Shown one piece after another: positions 1 through 5,472 of a stretch of 13,173 bases of DNA. The stretch lies in assembly GCA_905214365.1 (NCBI GenBank), contig CAJMMH010000047.1:1-13173 (forward strand), given 5' to 3'. The notes under the pieces were generated by a model, which searched no databases, was not told the origin of the DNA, and was given only the letters and a program-made list of their open reading frames with translations. Within the stretch, counting starts at the first letter, position 1; the number at the start of each line of letters is the position of its first letter. The translations under genes and the position numbers were made by a program. This stretch comes from an uncultured bacterium. Lineage in GTDB: Bacteria; Bacillota; Clostridia; Lachnospirales; Lachnospiraceae.

Positions 1-1
1 C

Positions 2-238
2 GTTGAGGTCTATATGGAAGATGATGATGAGACAGAAACCTTTAAGCTTGTTACATCTGTCCGCTGTAATTCTATTTCTGGAAAGGTCAGTATTGAGTCG
101 CCGATGGGAAAAGCAATCAATGGACGCAGGGTCGGAGATCGTGTGTTTGTACGGATCAATGAAAAAGTCGGATATTATGTTGTCATCCGTTCTATTACGG
201 ACGGAGATGATTCCGATGACGAGATTCGTCCATATTAA
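2..238 (+). CDS. greA: Transcription elongation factor GreA/GreB family, C-terminal part (5' end outside window)
   Basis: This is the 3' end of a gene that enters from the left edge; 78 codons are visible before a TAA. Gre factors bind the RNA polymerase secondary channel and stimulate cleavage of backtracked transcripts. The visible part matches the C-terminal FKBP-like domain. It has the core motif SIESPMGKAINGRRVGDRV, the usual Gre signature (ISIESPLGKAL.GKKVGD in relatives), preceded by an acidic stretch and ETFKLVTS, a typical entry strand. It ends with an unusual short acidic tail (DGDDSDDEIRPY), which I associate with Lachnospiraceae forms. The N-terminal coiled coil with the catalytic acidic tip is not in the window. 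GreA and GreB cannot be told apart from this domain alone, so the symbol is the default for Firmicutes. No clear terminator follows; a repeat element begins 14 bp after the stop. Confidence 0.82.
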   Translation, partial: VEVYMEDDDETETFKLVTSVRCNSISGKVSIESPMGKAINGRRVGDRVFVRINEKVGYYVVIRSITDGDDSDDEIRPY

Positions 239-251
239 AAGTATGTGCTCA

Positions 252-291
252 CGGAACCTCTTATGCACCTGACTTTGCGGCTGATTTTCCG
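252..291 (+). repeat. Repeat element, copy A (closed by CGGAA/TTCCG)
   Basis: A 40-nt stretch that recurs nearly unchanged at 7411-7449. Shared blocks in order are CGGAA, CTTATG, ACCT, TTTG and GGCTGATTTTCCG, with a few substitutions and one 1-nt length difference between the copies. The ends CGGAA (252-256) and TTCCG (287-291) are complementary and would close a hairpin. Its right half (278-288) also pairs with 411-421, so it is part of a larger structure. I do not recognise it as a named RNA family or repeat. Confidence 0.7.
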
Positions 292-421
292 CTGAAGGCA
301 GCTGGATTTTATCAATGTACGCGTCGCGTACGTCTCAAAAATTCAGCTGCCTTCAACAAAAAATCATCTCGCAAATTCAGGCGCAACGAGATTACGAGAG
401 CGCATAAATAAAAATCAGCCG
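278..421 (+). repeat. Large nested inverted repeat upstream of xylB
   Basis: Three inverted repeats are nested one inside another. The outer arms are CGGCTGATTTT (278-288) and AAAATCAGCCG (411-421), a perfect 11-bp match. The middle arms are 293-310 and 338-355, an 18-bp match (TGAAGGCAGCTG core) with one G-T position. The innermost is GTACGCG (317-323), T, CGCGTAC (325-331). A small side stem, ATCTCG (366-371) with CGAGAT (387-392), lies between the middle and outer arms. The DNA could form a cruciform and the RNA a long hairpin. No run of T follows the strong stem, so it is not a standard terminator. It occupies most of the greA-xylB gap and may act in the 5' leader of xylB or as a processing or stability element for greA mRNA. 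Confidence 0.7.
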
Positions 422-459
422 TAAAAGGTGGCATATGTTAAACGAAAGGGAGGAATGAA

Positions 460-1929
460 ATGCTGTATATTGGAGTGGACTTAGGAACATCCGCAGTGAA
501 GCTGCTGCTGATGGAAGGAAATGGCACGATCAGGAAGACGGTGTCGAAGGAATATCCGCTGTATTTTCCGCATCCGGGTTGGTCGGAGCAGAATCCTGAA
601 GATTGGTATCGCCAGAGTATGGACGGTATCCGCGAGCTGTTAGAAGGCGAGGATAAGAGCCAGGTTGCGGGAATCAGCTTCGGCGGCCAGATGCATGGAC
701 TGGTTATTCTGGATGAAAAGGACGAGATAATCCGTCCGGCAATTTTGTGGAATGATGGACGTACCTATGAAGAGACCGATTACCTGAATCATGTAATTGG
801 AACGGATAAGCTGTCTGAGTATACGGCAAACATTGCGTTTACCGGATTTACAGCTCCGAAGATTCTGTGGGTAAAGAACAGGGAGCCGGAGAATTTTGCG
901 CGGATCCGCAAGATTATGCTGCCGAAGGATTATCTGGCATACCGTATGACCGGCGTATTCGCAACCGATGTTTCCGATGCGTCCGGAATGCTTCTGTTTG
1001 ATGTAAAGAATCGCTGCTGGTCCAAAGAAATGTGCAAAATCTGCGGTATTACAGAGGATATGCTCGCACATATCTACGAGAGCTATGAAAAGATTGGAAC
1101 GGTAACAGAGAAAACAGCAAAGGAGCTTGGAATCAGCAGCAACGTGATTGTTGCTGCCGGAGCAGGCGATAATGCGGCTGCGGCAGTCGGAACCGGTACA
1201 GTTGGCAATGGGATGTGCAATATTTCACTTGGAACGAGCGGAACGGTATTTATTTCTTCCGATGAGTTTCGGGTAGACAGCAACAATGCGCTTCACGCGT
1301 TTGCGCATGCAGACGGCCATTATCATCTGATGGGCTGCATGCTGAGCGCGGCGTCCTGCAACAAGTGGTGGATGGAAGAGATTCTCGGAACGAAAGAGTA
1401 TGCGAAGGAGCAGCAGGACATTGTGGGGCTGGGAGAGAATCATGTGTATTTCCTTCCGTACCTGATGGGCGAGCGTTCTCCGCACAACAATCCAAAGGCA
1501 AGAGGAACCTTTATTGGTATGACAATGGATACCAGCCGCGCGGATATGTATCAGGCGGTACTTGAGGGAGTTGCGTTTGCGCTGAGAGATTCTGTTGAGG
1601 TTGCAAGATCTCTGGGAATCCAGATCAATCGCAGCCGGATCTGCGGAGGCGGAGCAAAGAGTCCGCTGTGGAAGACTATGATTGCCAATATTCTTAATGT
1701 GAAGTTGGAGATCATTAAGAGCGAAGAGGGACCGGGTCTTGGAGCAGCGATGCTTGCGGCAGTTGCGAATGGCGAGTATGCGTCTGTTGAGGAAGCGGCT
1801 GGGAAGATTGTAACGGTTGTCGATACCGTAGAGCCGGATCCGGTTCTGACAGCAAAATACGAAGAGCGGTATCAGCAGTTCCGTCAGATTTATCCGGCAT
1901 GCAAGCCATTGTTTGATGTAATCGCCTGA
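460..1929 (+). CDS. xylB: Xylulokinase (FGGY carbohydrate kinase)
   Basis: Phosphorylates D-xylulose with ATP to xylulose-5-phosphate, the step that feeds xylose carbon into the pentose phosphate pathway; cytoplasmic. The 489-residue length is normal for the family. The N-terminal phosphate-binding motif is GVDLGTSAVK (residues 5-14). GQMHG (76-80) is the sugar-site signature that marks xylulokinases among FGGY kinases. WNDGR is at 97-101. GAGDN (234-238) holds the likely catalytic Asp237, equivalent to Asp233 of E. coli XylB. SLGTSGTV (256-263) and GGGAKSPLW (396-404) are the C-terminal nucleotide-side signatures. The start is supported by GGGAGG just upstream (448-453, 6-nt spacer). No xylose isomerase, transporter or regulator lies beside it, so it appears to be a single-gene unit between the structured leader and the terminator at 2011. 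Another ketose or polyol substrate is possible but less likely given GQMHG. Confidence 0.93.
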   Translation: MLYIGVDLGTSAVKLLLMEGNGTIRKTVSKEYPLYFPHPGWSEQNPEDWYRQSMDGIRELLEGEDKSQVAGISFGGQMHGLVILDEKDEIIRPAILWNDGRTYEETDYLNHVIGTDKLSEYTANIAFTGFTAPKILWVKNREPENFARIRKIMLPKDYLAYRMTGVFATDVSDASGMLLFDVKNRCWSKEMCKICGITEDMLAHIYESYEKIGTVTEKTAKELGISSNVIVAAGAGDNAAAAVGTGTVGNGMCNISLGTSGTVFISSDEFRVDSNNALHAFAHADGHYHLMGCMLSAASCNKWWMEEILGTKEYAKEQQDIVGLGENHVYFLPYLMGERSPHNNPKARGTFIGMTMDTSRADMYQAVLEGVAFALRDSVEVARSLGIQINRSRICGGGAKSPLWKTMIANILNVKLEIIKSEEGPGLGAAMLAAVANGEYASVEEAAGKIVTVVDTVEPDPVLTAKYEERYQQFRQIYPACKPLFDVIA

Positions 1930-2010
1930 GGATAGAGCATACGGAGGACGGAGATCCGTTAATTCCAGAGTAATTGTGTGGTCAGGCGCAGGCAGTGCGA
2001 TACGAAAGAG

Positions 2011-2056
2011 AAAATCCTGTTTCCAGGCAAAAAAAGCCATGGAAACAGGATTTTTT
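2011..2056 (+). terminator. Intrinsic terminator of xylB
   Basis: Perfect 14-bp inverted repeat, AAAATCCTGTTTCC (2011-2024) with GGAAACAGGATTTT (2041-2054). The stem is extended inside by A2025-T2040 and a GGC/GCC pairing around an A-rich loop, and the downstream arm runs into six T (2051-2056). It lies 82 bp after the xylB stop and ahead of the LCP promoter, which separates the two transcription units. Confidence 0.9.
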
Positions 2057-2140
2057 GCTGAATCAGGAAATTCACGCTATTCACAAAATTCCTACCATAA
2101 ACTGTAACCCGGAAAGACAGGTTACGGGGTGAATCAGGAC

Positions 2141-2169
2141 TTGCACAATCTTTTTTTCTATATTATAAT
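2141..2169 (+). promoter_or_regulatory. Sigma-A-type promoter for the LCP/glmM group
   Basis: The -35 box is TTGCAC (2141-2146) and the -10 box is TATAAT (2164-2169), separated by 17 bp, with a T-rich spacer. Transcription would start near 2176, about 55 nt ahead of the ATG at 2232. This makes the upstream in-frame ATG at 2175 an unlikely start. A small inverted repeat (GTAACC 2104-2109 / GGTTAC 2120-2125) and a direct repeat (2059-2075 and 2130-2146, the second overlapping the -35 box) lie around it and could be regulatory sites. Confidence 0.82.
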
Positions 2170-2231
2170 GAAGAATGCCAAAACAGCGTGGACACAGCTG
2201 CCGGGCAAAAAAACAAAGGAGGCGGACGCGG

Positions 2232-3653
2232 ATGGCAAAGTTGACGGAAGAAGAGAAGGAAATTCTGTACCGTGCGCATGAAATTCGGGAGCGGATCCGT
2301 GCAGAAGAACTGGAGGCGGGCGAAATTTCCCTGGAGGACGCCAAGCGCCAGGCCAGAGAGGAAATGCAGGCACAGCGTACCGGAAGAAATCCGCGAAGCA
2401 CGTTTACAGAGGAAACATCGGAAATAGAAGATGATGCGAATACATCCGGAGGAGACGTATTAGAAGCGGAAGAAACCGGATCAGAGGAAAATTCGTCATC
2501 CGGGCATCCGGGCGTTGATTTCAGCTGGGAAGAGGATGCGGAAACAATGGATGCGGAAAAGAAGCCGAAACGCCGTCGGAGCGCGTCAGTACCGCCGGAG
2601 CGGGAAGGGCGTTCAGGCAGAGAGGCAGAGGCTGCATTGGCACGGGAAGACAGAAGAGAAGAAAGGCGTGCGGAAAAACGGCAGGAAAAGAAGCATAGAA
2701 AGAAAAAACACGGAATTTTACGCCGTCTGATTACGTTTCTTCTGGTTTTGATCCTGATTGCAGCGGCTGGTGTCGGTATTGTATATGGAGCGGTACGGGT
2801 GATGATTACGAAAACCAATTACCAGCCATATGAGACTGCTTATGTACGGGCAGACGATGTAAAGACCGATCCGGGGGTTACGAACATTTTGCTGATCGGA
2901 ACTGATAACCGTGAAGCGGATGACGCGTCCCGTTCGGATGCAATGATTATTGTTTCCATCAATAACCGGAAGCATAAGCTGGTAATGACATCGATTCTGC
3001 GTGACAGCTATGTAAACATCGCAGGTTACGGGCAGAACCGGATCAATCATGCGTACCAGATGGGAGGACCGGCGCTTCTGATTCAGACGATTGAAGAAAA
3101 CTTCAAGATTGGCATTGATTATTATGTTCATGTTGATTTCTATAGCTTCATGGATGTGATTGATGCGTTCGGCGGCGTGGATATTGAGGTAACTGACGCG
3201 GAGTTTCAGTGGCTTAACGGCTATATCAGTGAAATCAATCATCTGGAAGGACAGCCGGAGGGATACAGCTTCCTGGCGGTGCCTGGATATCAGACGCTGA
3301 ACGGAAGACAGGCGCTTGCATATTCGAGAATCCGTTATGATGGAACTGACTTTAAGCGGACGGAACGACAGCGCACGGTATTGGAAGCATTGCTTCAGAA
3401 AGCCAAAAAGCATCCGCTGAGCATGATAAAGGCCTGCCGGGCGATTCTGCCGGATCTGACAACGAATATCAGCGACAATGAGATGACAAAGCTGATCATG
3501 ACTGCGCCGCTGTACATGCTGTACAGCCAGAGCCAGTTCCGCGTGCCCGCTGATAATACCTGGTGGAACGATATCATGGGATCGAATCAGGAAGTGCTTG
3601 GCATTGACTTTAATGCAAACAATGCATTGCTTCAGAGCGCGATTTACGATTAA
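2232..3653 (+). CDS. LCP (LytR-CpsA-Psr) family glycopolymer transferase with long charged N-terminal arm
   Basis: LCP enzymes transfer undecaprenyl-pyrophosphate-linked glycopolymers (wall teichoic acid, capsule and similar) onto peptidoglycan on the outer face of the membrane. From this start the protein has 473 residues. Residues 1-160 are highly charged (acidic, then a Lys/Arg-rich end) with low complexity and should be cytoplasmic. One membrane segment spans about 165-188. The LCP domain runs about 217-395. Its visible signatures are NILLIGTDNR (218-227), SRSDAMI with Asp236, SILRDSYV (254-261, Arg257 and Asp258), NRINHAY (269-275) and YSRIRYDGTDFKRTERQR (364-381), which supply the expected Asp/Arg residues for pyrophosphate and Mg binding. 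The start at 2232 is preferred because AAAGGAGG (2215-2222) sits 9 nt before it; an in-frame ATG at 2175 falls at the predicted transcription start. The polymer it attaches cannot be read from the sequence. Confidence 0.9.
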   Translation: MAKLTEEEKEILYRAHEIRERIRAEELEAGEISLEDAKRQAREEMQAQRTGRNPRSTFTEETSEIEDDANTSGGDVLEAEETGSEENSSSGHPGVDFSWEEDAETMDAEKKPKRRRSASVPPEREGRSGREAEAALAREDRREERRAEKRQEKKHRKKKHGILRRLITFLLVLILIAAAGVGIVYGAVRVMITKTNYQPYETAYVRADDVKTDPGVTNILLIGTDNREADDASRSDAMIIVSINNRKHKLVMTSILRDSYVNIAGYGQNRINHAYQMGGPALLIQTIEENFKIGIDYYVHVDFYSFMDVIDAFGGVDIEVTDAEFQWLNGYISEINHLEGQPEGYSFLAVPGYQTLNGRQALAYSRIRYDGTDFKRTERQRTVLEALLQKAKKHPLSMIKACRAILPDLTTNISDNEMTKLIMTAPLYMLYSQSQFRVPADNTWWNDIMGSNQEVLGIDFNANNALLQSAIYD

Positions 3654-3683
3654 AGGGAAAGTATAAATGATACACCGGACAAG

Positions 3684-3704
3684 CGCCGCCCGTACAGAGC
3701 GGCG
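3684..3704 (+). other. GC-rich hairpin between LCP gene and zinc-ribbon gene
   Basis: CGCCGC (3684-3689) and GCGGCG (3699-3704) form a perfect 6-bp GC stem with a 9-nt loop, followed by AAAAC rather than a T run. It lies 30 bp after the LCP stop. It is not an intrinsic terminator as it stands. It may mark an mRNA processing or stability boundary in a shared transcript. Confidence 0.45.
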
Positions 3705-3752
3705 AAAACTGCACACGAAGAAGAAAATCATGTGTAGGAGGACCGATGTGAA

Positions 3753-4001
3753 ATGATGTATGTTTTTATATGCCCGAAATGTGCGAGGACGCGTATGGTA
3801 AGCCTTCAGCGGAAGCTTGTCTGCGCGGACTGCGGCACGCCGATGGCAAACTGCGAGATTGAGTTTTCGGACTGGATCCGTATGGATGAGTACCGGAGAC
3901 AGAAGCTGGTTTATTTTTACTGTCATACAAAGCAGGAAAATCTGTGTTTTTTTCGTCCGATGCCGTTTTACGACCGGACAGAGCGAAACTATTATTGTTG
4001 A
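3753..4001 (+). CDS. Small zinc-ribbon-like protein, function unknown
   Basis: Eighty-two codons. I do not recognise a named family. The N-terminus has two CxxC knuckles, CPKC (residues 7-10) and CADC (24-27), spaced like a small zinc ribbon. The remainder is rich in aromatic and charged residues, with further cysteines at 34, 57, 64 and the last position (82). No signal peptide or membrane segment is evident, so it should be cytoplasmic. AGGAGG at 3736-3741 lies 11 nt before the ATG at 3753; a second ATG at 3756 is possible. Its stop is 17 nt before the glmM start, so the two are almost certainly translated from one message, probably together with the LCP gene 99 bp upstream. The minus-strand frame covering this region is much longer but has no recognisable domain. 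A role in zinc binding, RNA binding or regulation of the amino-sugar genes would be speculation. Confidence 0.72.
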   Translation: MMYVFICPKCARTRMVSLQRKLVCADCGTPMANCEIEFSDWIRMDEYRRQKLVYFYCHTKQENLCFFRPMPFYDRTERNYYC

Positions 4002-4018
4002 CTGGAGGAAACAGAACA

Positions 4019-5362
4019 ATGGGTAGATATTTTGGTACAGACGGATTTCGTGGAGAGGCAAATGTCGGACTGACTGTGGAGCATGCGTTTCAGGTCGGCC
4101 GATTTATCGGATGGTATTTTGGAAGAGAGCATAAGTGCAAGGTTGTGATCGGAAAGGATACAAGAAGAAGCAGCTATATGTTTGAGTATTCGCTGGTTGC
4201 CGGACTTACGGCATCAGGAGCGGACGCGTATTTGCTTCATGTAACGACGACACCGAGCGTATCCTATGTAGTAAGAACCGAAGATTTTGACTGCGGAATT
4301 ATGATTTCTGCAAGTCATAATCCATATTATGATAATGGAATCAAGCTGATCAACGATCATGGCGAGAAAATGTCCGAGGATGTAATTGCGCTGATCGAGG
4401 ATTATCTGGATCACAAGTCCGGAGAGATTCCGTATGCGGTCAATGATAAGATTGGATGCACGGTTGATTATGCGGCGGGAAGAAACCGCTATGTTGGTTA
4501 TTTGATTTCTCTGGCTACGCATTCCTTCCGCGGTGTCCGTGTTGGACTGGACTGCGCGAACGGAAGTTCCTGGATGATTGCAAAGAGTGTGTTTGACGCG
4601 CTCGGAGCAAAGACCTATGTGATTCACAACGAGCCGAATGGTCTGAACATCAATACAGACTGCGGATCAACCCATATTCATAGCCTGCAGGAGCTGGTAA
4701 AGGAAAAGCAGCTGGATGTCGGATTTGCGTTTGACGGAGATGCTGATCGTTGTCTGTGCGTCGATGAAGCAGGGAACGTTGTGGATGGAGATCTGATTTT
4801 GTACATTTACGGATCATACTTAAGGTCGATTGGCAAGCTGGAAAAAAATACGGTTGTAACCACGGTAATGTCCAATTTCGGATTGTACAAGGCGTTTGAC
4901 CGTGCCGGAATTTCTTATGTAAAAACGGCGGTCGGCGATAAGTATGTCTATGAAAGCATGCAGGCAAACGGCTATTGCATCGGCGGCGAGCAGTCCGGTC
5001 ACATCATTTTCAGCAATTACGCGGCAACCGGAGACGGAATCCTGACGGCGATTATGATGATGGAAGTAATGCTTGCAAAGAAGATGAAGCTGTCAGAGCT
5101 TGCAAAGCCCGTTTCCATCTATCCGCAGCTTCTGAAAAATGTACGCGTGACTGATAAGAACGCGGCAGTTGCAGACACAGATGTATGTGCGGCGGTAAAG
5201 ATGGCGGAGCAGGCGCTTGGCGATACCGGACGGATTCTGGTACGGACCAGCGGAACGGAGCCGCTTGTGCGCGTTATGGTTGAGGCAGAAAATGATGATA
5301 TCTGCAAAAAATATGTAGATATGGTTGTTGATGTGCTGAAGAAAAAAGGATACTGCGAATAA
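4019..5362 (+). CDS. glmM: Phosphoglucosamine mutase
   Basis: Converts glucosamine-6-phosphate to glucosamine-1-phosphate, the second step to UDP-GlcNAc for peptidoglycan; cytoplasmic. It has 447 residues, the usual size. The N-terminus GRYFGTDGFRGEAN is diagnostic. The active-site loop is ISASHNPYYDNGIK with the phosphoserine at Ser99. The Mg loop DGDADR is at 239-244, the sugar-binding loop GGEQSGH at 322-328, and the phosphate-binding loop RTSGTEPLVRVM at 409-420. The start at 4019 is chosen because GGAGG (4004-4008) lies 10 nt ahead. The same frame is open further upstream to an ATG at 3944, but that stretch overlaps the zinc-ribbon gene and has no family similarity. It precedes glmS by 110 bp, which fits a shared pathway unit. 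Activation by serine phosphorylation is known for the family and the serine is present. Confidence 0.96.
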   Translation: MGRYFGTDGFRGEANVGLTVEHAFQVGRFIGWYFGREHKCKVVIGKDTRRSSYMFEYSLVAGLTASGADAYLLHVTTTPSVSYVVRTEDFDCGIMISASHNPYYDNGIKLINDHGEKMSEDVIALIEDYLDHKSGEIPYAVNDKIGCTVDYAAGRNRYVGYLISLATHSFRGVRVGLDCANGSSWMIAKSVFDALGAKTYVIHNEPNGLNINTDCGSTHIHSLQELVKEKQLDVGFAFDGDADRCLCVDEAGNVVDGDLILYIYGSYLRSIGKLEKNTVVTTVMSNFGLYKAFDRAGISYVKTAVGDKYVYESMQANGYCIGGEQSGHIIFSNYAATGDGILTAIMMMEVMLAKKMKLSELAKPVSIYPQLLKNVRVTDKNAAVADTDVCAAVKMAEQALGDTGRILVRTSGTEPLVRVMVEAENDDICKKYVDMVVDVLKKKGYCE

Positions 5363-5472
5363 TAAGAGAGACAAAAAGGGAAAAGCGGATGTGTCAATGC
5401 ATTCTGAGGCTGCCCGCTGTTTCGGTTTGACAGACGGACATTATAGATAAACGACAGAAAGGAATCCTTGTT

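Noticed and set aside
1225..2040. 271-codon minus-strand frame opposite xylB
   Set aside because: It overlaps xylB fully, starts inside the xylB terminator and has no family similarity.
2175..2231. Upstream start of the LCP gene at 2175
   Set aside because: It lies 6 bp after the -10 box at the predicted transcription start, with no ribosome site; AAAGGAGG supports 2232.
3944..4018. Upstream extension of glmM to an ATG at 3944
   Set aside because: The GlmM N-terminus GRYFGTDGFRG begins at 4019 with a good ribosome site; the extension overlaps the zinc-ribbon gene.
2718..4061. 447-codon open frame on the minus strand opposite the LCP and zinc-ribbon genes
   Set aside because: It is antisense to the well-supported LCP domain, lacks any recognisable domain and is rich in Arg/His/Ile as expected of a shadow frame.
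5427..5448. TTGACA (5427) and TATAGA (5442) as a promoter for glmS
   Set aside because: The boxes are separated by only 9 bp, far from the 17 bp needed; no other good -35 fits the TATAGA box.
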